This document shows positions 1-13,060 of a stretch of 64,000 bases of DNA, in pieces. The notes beneath the pieces were generated by a model. The model worked only from the letters and a program-made list of their open reading frames with translations, had not been told where the DNA came from and made no database searches. The stretch lies in NCBI GenBank assembly GCA_018105865.1, contig CM030835.1, positions 749,001 through 813,000 on the forward strand, given 5' to 3'. Numbering within the stretch: position 1 is the stretch's first letter; every line of letters starts with the position of its first letter. The stretch comes from Metaphire vulgaris. Taxonomy: Eukaryota; Annelida; Clitellata; Crassiclitellata; Megascolecidae. Made by a program: the position numbers and the translations under genes.

Positions 1-3000
1 ATAAGAAATACCGGTGAATCTACACTGATCATCTTGCGATAAAGTGTGTTTAGACTGAAGCCATGTTTGCTGGTGCTATATACAAGGCTCCATGGGCTTC
101 CCTCAGCAATTGCCGGTAAATGGTAAATAAGCTGAAAAAATAATTCAATTGTAGACAATAATTGCAAATTACTAACAAGAAAACTATATTTGGATGTTTT
201 CAAATAAATTGATTACTAGTAGTAGCTTAATATTATAAATTGGCTTCATAGCCTGTAGTCAATTAATGCTGTGGCCAGCTGCCAAGTATTTTGTGATGCG
301 TTTTAGCATAATAGCATAGAATTATTATTATTATTATGACAATTTATATAGTGCAATAAGCATGGCGAAAGTCCAAAGTCAAGAGCACTTTACAGAGGGC
401 ACTTGTAGGAGATATTGAATAAGTGCGTCTTTAGTTTCTTTGCGAACAGTTCGGAAGAGGTCTCTTTAGTCACTTCGTCTGGCAATGCATTCCATAGGAT
501 GGGGATCCCCCACATAAAAGACCTCTCCCCGAGTTTCGCCGTTTTGGACGGAGGGGGAATGGTCAACAGAACGCAACTGCTGGACTGGAAATTCAAAAGG
601 CTTTCAGTCATCGTGGGCCAGTGCACCAGTGCTGTTAAATAGCCGGGACAGGTTGAATCGTGCAAGACTCGAAACATAAGCCAGCATTGTTTAAACTTGA
701 TGAGTTTCGGGATCCAGAGCCAGTGAAGCTTGTCTCTGAGTAATGGAGTCACATGGTCATTCCACCTGGCTCTGAATATCACCGAATATGTGGCATTTTT
801 ATATAACCTCCAATGATAAGCCATAAAATGACCAAAAGCTATATAATTCATACCACAGCAATATGGGATGTTTCCATTATGGAGCTACTTTCTGAAAGTT
901 CTGGCAACGGCAATTGCTTAATCTCCTCCTCTGACTGCATTCGTCGATATTCTGCTGCACTCCAAAGCTAAATGACAATAGAAAAACACTTTAATAAAAC
1001 AACTGAAATTAATTTACAGTCTCAACACAATGATAATTATAATGTTTTAAAACGCTTCAAATAAAAATTAGTATTGCAAACATTTAAATGTAATTAATAT
1101 CTGATTTAGTGACAATTCAACACACTACTATACAGTATGTTTAAAATGTAGTTTGGTATATAGTACACTTTAAAAAGATATAGCCCAAGGCACATGTGTT
1201 GTTGCTTGGAAAAGAAGGAAACTGAGAAAAAGTTGGGCAGAAGAGTTAATCAAGTAGTGGACTGGAATGACTCTGGAAAAGACAATAATAGCCACAAGAA
1301 ACAGAAGACTTTGGAGAAAAATTATCCATGATGTGGTCCAGCAAAGAAAGCACTAAGTTCTATCTGTTAATCTGTTAAACATCAGATACCTCCCAGTCTT
1401 TGACAATCTTACAGACAATCTTTTGACCATCGGCAGTACTGTATTTTTTGTAGTCTACTGCAGAATCGGTAGCCGTCACAACAAACCCCTTCGTACCATC
1501 TTCTGTCAGCCATTGTGCAAAGAAAGCATATAAAAGATCTGCCCTAAAAGAGAAAACAATGAACAATACTATAAACAATTACATTTGTTTTTTTCTTGTT
1601 AGCTATTCAGGACTTCAGCCAGCGTGGGGGCTCTGGTCTCCCAGTGATTCTCCATAACTGACTCCAATAAGCAGACTCCTTACCAGGACAAGAAGTCATG
1701 ACCATAATTATAAGCAACTACCAGTATATGACAAATGTTCTGCATTGGCTCTTTCACGCAGCACATTTTGCACATCTCATGGACACTGGAATCCTGTTTG
1801 AATTGGGGGACTCCATGTTACCTATCTAGGCTGTTCAACCACTCAGCTCTATATCACTGGCTGACCCTGTGTAGGCCTACTCCATCTTCCACAGGCACAC
1901 ACTTCAATATTTCAGCAACACTTTGAATCATTTGGTCTGGAATATGCATGATGCAGGCGTGCAGCCGAGTCATTCCGTGTCGATTCAACCAATGGGCCTT
2001 GGCACCTCAAAAAACTCTTTAAATTTACTAGAAATGTTCCCCAAACATCCAAGTGAAAGCAAAGTTGGTTGAATTGACATGGCATGACTCCATCAAAAAC
2101 TCTATGACACTCTTCCTGAAAAGTTTGAAAGCCTTCTTATAGCAGTGAGCACTTTTGAGTGCTCATCTAGAAGTACACTACCGGTATAAAGATTTAGTAC
2201 ATATCAAATTCATATGGCTTCAGATTATTACTATCAGAACAATTCTTGCACCTCATTATTTAACCATACTCTATTAAAATTATTTAAACACATTATTCAA
2301 AATAAATTATGCATTCATTTATATGTCACGTGTTAATTAAGTCAGAATTAAATTCAGTTCATAAAATACTTATAGAATAAAACATAAGCAATTAGTAATA
2401 ATACATGGAAGTAGGGAATTATTGGATGGGTATTTTTCCACCGGATATGAGATCCAGATATTTTGGGTCAACATTTGTCGGATCCAGATCCAGTTAAATT
2501 TAAAGTTTGTGGAAGCGTTCGTTAACTTCAGTTAAGTTGCTCTTCATTAAAACACAAAAAATGTGACAATAAAATTAAGATTCAGCAGTTTCGTGACATA
2601 AGTATTTGGTGAATCTAGATTTTGTCAAATACACCATTCAGCTAGAGTGAATGTCTGGAGCGGTTTCTGGTCATTCCCCCCACATGAAAGCAATAATAAA
2701 ATTTGCCAGGTCACTCACTAAATTTACGTTGGAAAAGTTTCAATAGTTTTGATTCACAGTATAATTTAGATTTGTTTTCAAACAAAGACAACTCAAATGT
2801 TCCCACTTACTTATCACATGGAATGTTATACCAGTATTCCGATTTCATGGGACCACGTACTCCTGAAGTTGGCGGCGAATCACTATAAAGACCCTTAATT
2901 GCTTCAATGCTTCTATCAACTTTCACACACAGAAACACTGTAATTGGTGTCTCGAGATCAGCTGAAGCAACTAATTTGCCTGTGCAAAATTCAGAACTCA

Positions 3001-3107
3001 ACTATGAAATGAACAAAACATTAAAAATGATTAGATTAAAAGCTAAGTTATAAAGCAAAGGCATAGAAAGTGACACATGAATCCTTCTTCTCATGTTGGT
3101 TGCATTA

Positions 3108-3183
<76 letters not shown>

Positions 3184-6100
3184 AACATAACGTAACATAG
3201 TAACTCTTAATATTCTGTGGAGAGATTTATTGATTAACCACGACAATTACTATATTTCAAAATGCAATAATAACTTCAAATTTGTTACTAACTCTTTTCT
3301 GGATAAACAGATTTTCCTGATAACTGACACAGAGAAGATGTAATTTCTTCCGAAGGAGGTCTCACTTCATCAGCAGTGTTCAACAAAACAGATCCATTGT
3401 TTTCAATATCAAAAGAATCTTCATCTTCTGCAACGGTGTCTTTGGTCTTAGTCAGAGCAGATTTTTCAGTATTTATCTGATTAGAAACCTCACGTTTGTC
3501 ACAAGTTGACAGAACTGCAGTCTCATGAGATAGCTCATCACCACGTTTAAGAATATTGTTGGTTTGTCCGCCAGTGACACTCAATTTCAAATCAATGTTA
3601 CCTACTCCGTCAGAACTTTCTTTTTCTACTCGACTGCTCACTGCATCCCCCACATCAAGACTTGCATAATCTTCATCTTTTGAGACTCTAGCTTCATCAT
3701 TCTTCACCAATGATAGCTCAGTGTTCACCGAATCTGTCGTGGATACTTCCAGATGCTGCAAAGTTGCGTTCTGGCTGCTGCTGCTGCTGCTGCTGCTGTC
3801 ACCTTCAATCTGGCGACTGAGTAGATTTTGGTTTAAACCACGAAGACACGAGTCTCCGCTGTCCTTTGCATCCGATTGAACAGCCACATCAGGTTTGTTA
3901 TTAGGACATCTAAAGTTCAATCATTTATAAACATTTGCTAGATTTATCAGGCTATAAGACTTGATAACCATTACAGCTTAAAGGGGCGAGAAGTTAGCCG
4001 AGTGGTAACAGCACTGGCATGAAGATCAGAAGGTCGTGGGTTCGATACCCGCAAGAGCCCTAAGGTTGACTCAGCCTTCACTTGCCAGATGGCAGTGGCA
4101 AATGAGTGGCAGTGAACACTGCCAGGGAAACGGGCACGCTACGCAATACACCACAGCCCCGTATGTATATCATTGCATGCCTGACAGAGGGGCCTCTGAA
4201 ACAGAAATCAGCACAGCCCCATGAGCCGGGGTAGGAGCTCGGGAAGGCCTCTCACTTGACGGTTGAAAAAGTAAGGATCCTCTCAATATAAGATTTATAA
4301 GCAAATGGGGAGAATGTGCTGAGATCCACCATCTACATTCTTCATGGTTTGTTACTCTACCCACATGCAACTATCATTTCCTAAATGAATTGAAATTTAT
4401 CTGGAAACAAAAGTACCTATCGAATTTTGAAGTCGTTGTACCATGATAAATGGTGACCAATGTAATATTCAAAATGGATGTCTCAAACTGGTATTCATCT
4501 CGGCCGTTCCGACATACTAGAGGATGGCTCTCATCTGCATCAAAGAAGAAAGTGTCTGGCGTGACTAGTAGTACACCAGGGACTTCTTCCTGTCACATGT
4601 ATAAACATCGTATTTTAAACAAATTAATACATCAATCATTTACATAATTACAATAATTTCTGACTTCATTAAAATCCGTTCAAGATAATTTTCCCACAAC
4701 AAAACTTAATCTACAGTATATAGACTCATCATAGCCATCATTTGTTACTTATGTCCCACAGAAACAGTTTAGCTACTTTAATACAAGCCAGATATAACAC
4801 TTGAAATGGCTTTCTTTCAAATGCTAAAAGAGGTTAAATAATATTGTAAGATCAACCTTCAACTAATATCAATTAGCCATAGAGGTAAATTGAGTCCAAG
4901 TACTAATGTGAAATACTTTTCTGCAGCAGTCATGATCATAAAATTGACATCTCTAGAGACATGATTAAATAAAATACAAATGCTTCAAAGTAAGAGTATA
5001 AATACCTAATGGTACTAGTAACTAGTATAGGGCACTTGTGGTGCAATCAGCACATTCAAACAGCCAAAAACCACCAACAGCCAAATTACCAGTAACTTGT
5101 ATGTAATATTGTGATACATGATTATGCCGACATAAACCTGGTAACATAACTATGAACCTCAAAGACTTACATCTCCAGGTTCAACATATTTGGCGTCCAT
5201 TTTGACAAAACGTTGATGACATTCCTCGTCAATCTTTTTAACTTCGTCTTCACTCAACGCCCTTGGCAATGTCACTTTTTCAGCTGCTGATACAGTCTGT
5301 CGTTCTACATGACCAGGAACAGACTTCTTGGGCGAAGTGCCAAGCTCAAACTGCACAATGAAAAATTCAAGTAGATCAGAAGCACCCATAACCAGCATGC
5401 TTTAACACTGTCCCAATCTGTTGCCTCGCAAAATCTGCACTATAGAAATGCCCATTAATAATAATAAAGACTTAATTTCTGACTTTAGTAGCAATAACAA
5501 CAACAACAGGAATAACAAGATCAATAGCAATAACCATTTTCACTTTAACTCAGCCAGACTGTTTTGCACTAAATGAAATGAACATAAAGGGAATTCAATG
5601 GTAAGAATAGCAGCATTATTCTGTCCAGACGCAACAGGACATTTTGTCATACAGACCTCCTCTCTAATATACATGACATCTCATTTAACAGTCAACTTGC
5701 CAACAAATGATTAAATAACAAAGAGCTTACATACACCATTAAATTTAAAATAAAAAAATAGTAACAATGATTCTGGCAGCTTGTCAAGATAAGTAGGACT
5801 TAAATGTAAATGAGTTTAGAAGAAAATTAAAGCAATATATTTTAGCCAACAATCTATAAATTATCTATATCCATTAATCAATAAATGTACTAATAATGAT
5901 TTGTCTGCCTACTACTTTACTTATTTAACTTTACTTTCATTACATTTAATTACGCTACTTACTTTAGTACTAACAGTCTAACACATAGGGTATCTACTAG
6001 CGGGAACTGTGTTCCCTTCTGATATCCTTTTTTCCCCAGTCTTATTTTTAAAAATCTTATTTCTAGGTACCAATTAATCTGTAAAATATTAATTGGTATA

Positions 6101-7108
6101 TGATGTCATGAAAACATGTTTCTCTGTAATTTTGTCAACTGTTTTGCTCAGTTTTAGTTTTGTGATCTGTAATCTACAATCTTGTTCCAAGATGCTTCAT
6201 TGAACTTTAACTAATCCACTATTATGAAGTGGTAGTTGATCTATGAGGATTGAGGAGTGTACTTATTAATGAGTTGGAAGCAATAAATATCTGCTGATCT
6301 GATCTTATCAGAACTGATAGAAAATCTAGTAGGTTCAAAATGACAAACCTGCAGAGATCCATCTGAAGATCTTGGTTTTTCTGATGTTTTTGAGGCAAAT
6401 GGTGCACTTGAATCGTGATCAGAAGGAGATTTATCTGTGGAAGAACTTGGAGTGATAAAATTTGATGGCACATAATCTGGCCCAGGGACATAAAGCACCT
6501 AAAAAGAATGCACACACACACACACACACACACACCTGTGAACTTATATTATTCAAGCAAATATAAATCAATCATACATACATACATATACATAGGTTAA
6601 ATTTTCTGTGGCGCTTTGTGACACCAAAGCGCTGCTGCAGATTCAGTCAAACATAAATGTCTTTAGCTTTGATAGAAAAACAGTTCTGGATACTTGTCAA
6701 TGTCAATCAATGAATCAAAGTCTATGGCACTGGTGCCATAATGCCTAGTGCATCAGCCCATGGTGCACCAAATTCAAGTTCAATTAAAGCCAGATCAGGC
6801 CAGAATGGTCAGTCCAGATCAGCCCAGGAGCAATCTATGTTGTATATCCTAAGACAAACAGGTAGGTTTTAAGACTGAATCTAAAAGCTGATTGACATAC
6901 ACTATCATGCATACATACATACATACTTACATACATACATACATGCATACATACATACGTAAGTACATATGAATGACAATATTGTAGTCAGGACAAGCTT
7001 CACTTCTGATGCATTCATCATACACTACATCGAATATTGAAGTTTCAGAGGTAGGGCTCTCAACATTTGTTCAAATACAAAGCATAATTAAATCATAATA
7101 AATACAAT

Positions 7109-7167
<59 letters not shown>

Positions 7168-7699
7168 AACTACCAACAAAGGTTCTGCATTAAAACTCTG
7201 ATAGTTGTTTATACTATATTTCAAAAGTATTGCAATAGAAAAAGACCAACCTGACCAGCAAAAATATTCTCTGACATTAGTCGGTTTATCTTTTTCAAGT
7301 GACCAACACTGATGTCACAGTGAGCAGCAATGCTGACCAATGTATCAGACTTCCGAACCTCCCATTACAAATAATTGCAAAAAACTATTATTATAATTAT
7401 ACAAAGAAATTCTTTCGATAACATCAATGGCTCCACTAAATGAATGGCACCATTAGAAAGCCTTTAACCAAACGATAAACAACTCCCGAAATGTTACATT
7501 TCCTTTTAAAACACGCAACTCAGCAAATTCTCTTTCTGTTGATGAACAATTAATGTTAGATTTTAATCACAGTGAAGAAGGATAACAAATAACAAAGAAG
7601 AAAGATAACAATAATTTATATACAAAATGTCCATACCTCAAAAGGTATAGTGCCATCTGGTTGTGGAAAGCCAAGTTTCTTCATTCTGGCAATATTCTT
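1..7699 (-). CDS. OXR1: OXR1/NCOA7 homologue (LysM-GRAM-TLDc), 3' end beyond window
   Basis: Oxidation-resistance/TLDc family protein; known members protect against oxidative stress and bind the V-ATPase. Exons read on the minus strand: 7637-7699, 7251-7358, 6349-6498, 5171-5350, 4417-4589, 3293-3909, 2811-2979, 1390-1543, 854-967 and 1-131 (partial). Every junction is GT..AG and phases match, giving about 619 residues in the window. The first two exons encode a LysM domain (SDTLVSIAAHCDISVGHLKK) followed by VLYVPGPDYVP. Exon 4417-4589 carries the GRAM-like core VPGVLLVTPDTFFFDADES. Exon 3293-3909 is a Ser/Asp/Glu-rich linker. The TLDc domain starts with EYWYNIP, then LLYAFFAQW, and continues with HLPAIAEGSPWSLVYSTSKHG in the last visible exon. 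The 5' end is uncertain: an in-frame stop lies just upstream of 7699, so that edge is a splice acceptor or a short-isoform start. OXR1 and NCOA7 cannot be told apart here. Confidence 0.88.
323..851 (-). mobile_element. LINE 3' fragment (CR1/L2-like), family A
   Basis: An open frame on the minus strand resembles the last part of a non-LTR retrotransposon ORF2: KLIKFKQCWLMFRVLHDS, then PPSKTAKLGERSF and LWNALPDEVTKETSS, ending FAKKLKTHLFN. The 3' end reads GCACTATATAAATTGTCA and then (TAA)n at about 323-340, a typical tail for these LINEs. It lies in the OXR1 intron between 131 and 854. A second copy of the same family lies at 18330-18680 on the plus strand. Confidence 0.75.
1196..1350 (+). mobile_element. 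LINE ORF2 C-terminal remnant, family D
   Basis: The plus-strand translation WKRRKLRKSWAEELIK, a stop, then WTGM and RNRRLWRKIIHDVV matches the usual end of LINE ORF2 proteins (GRPxxxW...WTG...A.DR..WR..V). It is short, has a stop and lies in an OXR1 intron. It is a dead fragment. Confidence 0.6.
3114..3176. repeat. (CT)n-(CA)n compound microsatellite
   Basis: Pure CT repeat followed directly by pure CA repeat, in the OXR1 intron just upstream (in plus coordinates) of the linker exon. Confidence 0.95.
3979..4380 (+). mobile_element. tRNA-derived SINE
   Basis: The head has both internal RNA polymerase III promoter boxes: box A TAGCCGAGTGG (about 3994-4004) and box B GGTTCGATACC (about 4040-4050), with a tRNA-like spacing. 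A tRNA-unrelated body of roughly 300 bp follows. The folded head pairs poorly in the acceptor stem, so this is a SINE rather than a working tRNA gene. It sits in an OXR1 intron in the opposite orientation to the gene. The 3' limit is approximate. Confidence 0.65.
6512..6534. repeat. (CA)n microsatellite
   Basis: Short CA tract 14 bp upstream of the splice acceptor of the OXR1 exon 6349-6498, seen in gene orientation as (GT)n. Confidence 0.9.
6700..6900 (+). repeat. Interspersed repeat, family E
   Basis: Starts with an AATC-rich stretch, then CAGCCCATGGTGCACCAAAT and a GGTAGGTTTTAAGACTGAAT tail. The same consensus is seen at 11558-11850 and 11853-11960. It looks like the 3' part of a LINE or a SINE; no coding part was recognised. 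Confidence 0.55.
6905..6960. repeat. (CATA)n microsatellite
   Basis: CATA tetranucleotide repeats with a few interruptions, in an OXR1 intron. Confidence 0.85.
7109..7162. repeat. (GAT)n microsatellite
   Basis: About 18 perfect GAT units in the intron just 3' of the LysM exon (in gene orientation). Confidence 0.95.
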
Positions 7700-7714
7700 C
7701 TAGAATGCTCTCAT

Positions 7715-7887
7715 CTGTAAAACATCAAAAGAATTGAAATTCACTAAATTTTAAACTTATATTAGATTTTAAAGTTAAAAGCTACAAGTGCCTGAAGATA
7801 GTTTGTGACATCATTTAAAGGGAGGCTAATACCTTTATAACAAAATGTGACACGCAGGTAATTTTTACCTAAAATTTGCATGACATC

Positions 7888-7921
<34 letters not shown>

Positions 7922-8244
7922 GGATGGCCCCACGTTGTATAGTATATTATAAATACTGGCAGCAATACTTTTTACTGAAGTTTAAGAAGAAATCGCTGCT
8001 TTTCTCTGATTGTATAGTAAATGTACCGTATGTTTGAGGTCTGAAGTCAAGGATATGCTGTTTTGAATGTTTATGTTAGATGAAAGTGTTTATTGTATTT
8101 AATTTTAGTATTATTTCTGTGATGTCTGTTTCTGCCATGTGCAAATAAAGTTATTTATAAACAGTGCCATGCAAAGTAATCAAGGACAAAACAAGAGCCC
8201 CATGACAGAAAAATTCTCAGTGGCAAAGCTTGTGAGACACATAC

Positions 8245-8314
<70 letters not shown>

Positions 8315-8990
8315 GAAAATCAAAAGAATCATAAACATAACTCAGCCAGCCAAGATTATACTGTCTTAATAAATACAAACTGTGATAAATAAGATGTTGA
8401 TGTAAATTTGTTTTGTTTAGAAAGTTTACTTAGGAACACTTTCTTATCAGATTTTGAAGATACAAATCTGTTTCTAATGTACCACAATAGACTACAATAT
8501 TCTCCATCATCAGAATTTTAGAAAAATGGTAGGAATTAATTCAGATTATTATATAAGCAATCTTTCAAAATGTATTTAGACACTGTACACACATTGTGTG
8601 TATGACAGAAAACAGAATGTCAATGTCACACATACAGTACGACACAACAGAGCAACATATGACAATGGCCATGATTACTTGGCTGGATCACCAGGTCCTG
8701 ATAATTCCAAATTAAATTTGCTGAGCACTTCTTTTCATTCTATCACTTACATGACATATATACAATGCCTAATAAACTGAAAGTTTGCACTCTGTCTGTC
8801 TGTCTGTCTGTCTGTCTGCTGTCTGTCTGTCTATCGAAGAGTTGCAGGGGGCCCCAAAACCGGCCCATCATCATCACCAAAATCATCATATTCATCAAAA
8901 CCTGTTGACAACTAACACTAACATTAACTACAGTAACAACTATAATTAATCAATCCACTCACCATCATCTTATTTTCATTACTATTACCC
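7715..8990. other. Gap upstream of visible OXR1 exons: microsatellites only
   Basis: No gene recognised. It holds (AT)n at about 7890-7919, (AAT)n at 8249-8312 and (CTGT)n at 8793-8832. Upstream OXR1 exons could lie in this stretch or to the right, but none could be supported. Confidence 0.5.
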
Positions 8991-9005
8991 GGTACTATTG
9001 CAAAC

Positions 9006-9490
9006 CATAGGCGGATTTAGAGTTTAAGAGTTGGGTAGGCTAACATGGGGGGTCTGGGGAAATAGGCAGAAATTGCTACATATTAGAAAATTTTCTTCTA
9101 TGTCAATGGCAATTTTTTTGCCTATAGCCGTATGGTCAAAACATATAGAACGTATTCTTTTATAGGCCTATAACTTTTGATTTCTTGGGAGGAGCGACTA
9201 AATCTTTGAGTTGGGTGGTCCAGTGGGTTAGCACCATAGGCGGATTTTGAGTTTAAGATTTGGGTAGGCTAACATGGGGGGTCTGGAGGTTAAGTGATAT
9301 TATTGGGGGCTATGTGATATTAAAGTCTATGGATTGAATGCGTAGCACTGTGCTTTTATATGTAAATAAGTAAGTAACAAAGGAGGCTTAGACAGACCTG
9401 GTGTTGATGGAAAAAACATTTTTTTTTGTTTTGGTGGGATTTGTTGGGTAGGCTTAAGCCTGCCCTAGCTTTTAATAAAATCCACCTATG
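9006..9490. mobile_element. hAT-like MITE with perfect 8-bp TSD, family M1
   Basis: The terminal inverted repeats are CATAGGCGGATTT at the left and AAATCCACCTATG at the right. The flanks carry an exact 8-bp TSD, TTGCAAAC, at 8998-9005 and 9491-9498. A second left end (CATAGGCGGATTTTGAG) begins at about 9236, so the element carries an internal duplication of its 5' part. A shorter family member with its own exact TSD lies at 21089-21256. No transposase is encoded. Confidence 0.8.
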
Positions 9491-9499
9491 TTGCAAACA

Positions 9500-10283
9500 C
9501 TGCATTATCCTGACCTGAAATAAAGGCATAGATGGCTGACAAGTCCAACAATGCTTCTCACTTACATCACAAATGCTGGCCTGCATTCAGTGCTGTGCAG
9601 TTGCTATCTGCAACAATAATTGTCAAACATATTTCATGCATTCCTCTATTTAGCTTAGACCAATTACTACTAAATTAAATTATGCTATCAACATGCAATA
9701 GATCGCAAAGCCAGACAAATACAGAAACTAATCTTGCACATCAACATTAATTCACTTGTCACAGAAAGTCCAAAAGAACCCATTAAATAAATATAACCTT
9801 AATGAATGAATGAATTCACTTATTTTGTCCCATTCAGAAGCAAGATTGCACTTCCACACTGATTCAACAACACAAATAAGTGATAACGGGTAATATTTAG
9901 CAATAGAAGATTTTAGACAGTAGTTCAAATAATTTATACACTGACAGTGCCTAGTTATTAACCGGCTGTGATAGGAATAACAAAGGCACAAGGAACATAA
10001 AATAATTTTAATAAAACTGAAGAATTAGAATTTATACATAATATAATTATCTGATTTCTGACCAAGGCCAGATCCTCTTTGCTGCTATATTCAATGATTT
10101 CAAAAGACAAAATATACAATGGGGCATGAAATGGTTCCATATTTCTTATACAATTATGCATATCGCACATAATGTAGATAAAAGTAAAAATAATATGGAG
10201 CTACAGCAAAAGTATGACTGTTTATTGATTTTCACTAGTGAAAACATCTGTCCGCATGTCACAATGTCAAGCCCCACCTGTGA

Positions 10284-10347
<64 letters not shown>

Positions 10348-11557
10348 CAGATATAAATATTCTAGCAATGGCCTGTAATAAGGATGACAAGTCATCATGT
10401 GGTCCTTGAAGACTAAATGCAGAATTTTTCTGCCTTTTATTAAAAACAAATAAGCACATGAATCAAAACATTAATGAATAATCACATTTAAAGAAATTCT
10501 GTGTTTTGACTACAAACATTCAACTGGACACTTAAAACAATGATGGATGAATCATCAGCAGGCAATATGCACTATAGAATCAAAATTGGCAAACTGCAAT
10601 TTTAAAAATAATTAATTAAACAACTCCAAGTTCTTCTTGTGTATGCATTAGCAGTGCTCAGGAAGACTTATTGGGGAGTGAAAAAAAAAGGCAAAGTTTC
10701 CAGAGGTCATGTAGCCATATATGTGCACAAGGAAAGCATGTTTTGAGTGTGAAATGGTCTCAAGAGTAGAGTCATTTGGAAATGTCTGATGCTAAAAGCT
10801 TTTAATCCAAGATAATGCAAAAAAGCTCTCAGACCAAATTTGTAAAATTCTCTTGTCAAATTATTAGCTTCAGATGACAACTTCTCCAACCTTCTCCAGC
10901 TTTTGTGCTCATCAACATATTTATACACATCTGTCTAACCATTCACACTCAAGAATTGTGGACATGCCACTCAAGACCTAACTTATACAATATTATACAG
11001 ATAATTGTTTTGCGCTTTTGCTATAGGCAACTATTTGCACACCAAGTATTTACCAAGGCAAATACTTGCAAAAATGTGATATTTGACTGAGGCGAATGTC
11101 TGAGACGATTTACAGATGATTTAACCTCCATAACCTTATATAAAAGCCCCAATGCTTAACTTTTCAACAACCTTTGTCAAACTGCCTACACAAAATGCTT
11201 GCAACTTCATTAGGAAAAAGTTGCAAGAATGCTTGAGTAGCAATGCTGTTAGTCTTTTACATTGGCCTATACATTTTAATACAGATTCAACGAAACTATT
11301 TAAATACATTATATCATTATGTTATAAACCTTGTGTTAATACCTCTCAACTAAAAATCTATGGAAAGCAATGTATGCTGTGATTAACTGCTTGCTTTCTA
11401 AAAAGTGAATCACAATTAACAGATCTAATGTACTATTTTCTACCATGGGGCCAAATGCAAAAGGTTCTAAGACCCAGTCTGCACTGTCTCAGGAAGCTGC
11501 AATTGATCTTTGATATTTTCGTAGGAGGTGCACACACAAATTTATGCACAAGAAAAC
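9500..11557. other. Gap without recognised gene
   Basis: AT-rich sequence with a (AT)n tract at about 10288-10345 and nothing else I could assign. The longer open frames that cross the AT tract are artefacts of the repeat. Confidence 0.5.
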
Positions 11558-11960
11558 TCAAATATTTCAATCAATCAATCAATCAACTTCTATAGCACCA
11601 CTATCATAATGTCCAGGGCATCAGCCGATGGCGCACCAAATCCAAATAGCAATAGAGCCAGGTCAAGCCAGAAGATCAGTCCAAAACGGCAGAGAGAGCA
11701 ATCTAAGGGGGATAAGCCAAGTCAAACAGATGTGTTTTAAGGCCAGATCTGAAAGATGATAAGTTGTTAGTTATGCAAAGTGTTGTTGGTAGTGAATTCC
11801 AGAGCTTAGGGGTGCACACTGAGAAACAACTAGTGCCAATGACTGTGCGAGAATATCAATCAATCAACTTCTATAGCGCCACTATCATAATGCCCAGGGC
11901 ATCAGCCGATGGCGCACCAAATCCAAATAGCATTAGAGCCAGGTCAAGCCAGAAATATAA
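11558..11960 (+). repeat. Two tandem copies of interspersed repeat family E
   Basis: Copies begin at about 11568 and 11853, each with a run of AATC followed by AACTTCTATAGC and CAGCCGATGGCGCACCAAAT. The first copy continues to a GAATTCCAGAGCTTAGG motif. They are nearly identical over about 100 bp, so the duplication is recent. Family is the same as 6700-6900. Confidence 0.65.
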
Positions 11961-12399
11961 TAAGAATATAATAAGAATATACTAAGAATAAGGAACAACA
12001 AATGAAGGTCCTGCTGAATACCTAGTGGAATGATTAGTAGGTCGAGGGATAAGTCGCATCTTGAGGTAATTGGGTTCATTATATATTTCTATGCAATGTC
12101 TAGAAATGCTACTCAACTAAAACACGAAAATACTCATTATGTTCAGAGCATAATAATAATGCATGATTCGTGTGCTCGTAAAACAACGAACAGGTGAAAA
12201 CAACTGCTTGTTACATAATACGAAGGCATGCCTAATGTAAACACAACACGCAAAGGTCAACACCCATGGGTCCCTCCCCTCCCCAATACAAACAACCTCC
12301 CCTATTCCGTCTATTAGAAAGCGATTGGAAATGAAGCAGTCATTATTTGCAACAGAATAATCCGCACAATTTTCCATAGTTCGCTTTTCCTTAATTAAT

Positions 12400-12800
12400 A
12401 AGATGGTTTCAGAATTATTAACCTCAGCAACACTCGCCGATACCAGTATAGGCCTTTTACTGCAGCGGTGGGCGTGATGAATTCTTCGGCCAGCGAAACA
12501 GTCCGAGCATTATTCTTATCATCATCATAATAATAATCCGCATTGCGTAATGAAGCGCCAATCCTTAATTCGCAGCGCCTCCGTCCACCGCTGAAAAATA
12601 CTCGACGGCGCTGGAAATTACAAGTACTCCTTTCTGTTCAGAACTGGATTTTTCGAGAACGTCAGATGACGCCCGTGTTTTGTATAGACGTTACTAGCAG
12701 GCAATGATGTTGCTCAACACTCAACAGCAGGGAGTGTCAGACTGTCAGTAGTTAGTCCCAGTGAGATGTTAAGGCCGCCTAACCAAAATTAATCATCAAG
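12400..12800. other. CpG-richer stretch, possible promoter
   Basis: Several CG dinucleotides and GCGCC or GCGGTG words lie in an otherwise AT-rich region between the OXR1 and ankyrin genes. It could be a start region for OXR1 on the minus strand. No TATA box, initiator or first exon was identified, so this is weak. Confidence 0.25.
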
Positions 12801-12939
12801 CTCCTTTAGAGAGGTCATGAAGTTAAATTATTGTCAGTTTGTCATGATTCTTCGGGTTTTCGAATTGAAACGCATAACGGGACGGCCGTGTGAGCAATGA
12901 AATACTTTGGGGATTCTGAATAACTCAAACTAGGGCTTT

Positions 12940-13060
12940 TAGGCCTGTAGGGTTGTTAGGTTTTGAGTGTTTTAGGTTTTTAAAGTTTTTAGGGTTTATA
13001 TGTTTTTAGTGTTTTTAGGGTTTTAAAAGTTTTTAGTGTTTTAAGTTTTTAGGGTAATGA
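12940..13060. repeat. Degenerate TTTTTAGGG-like short tandem repeat
   Basis: Imperfect repeats of GTTTTTAGGGTTTT and AGTGTTTTAGG type. The units vary too much to be telomeric repeat. Confidence 0.6.

Noticed and set aside
3979..4055. A working tRNA gene
   Set aside because: The box A and box B are good, but the acceptor stem pairs poorly and a SINE body follows directly.
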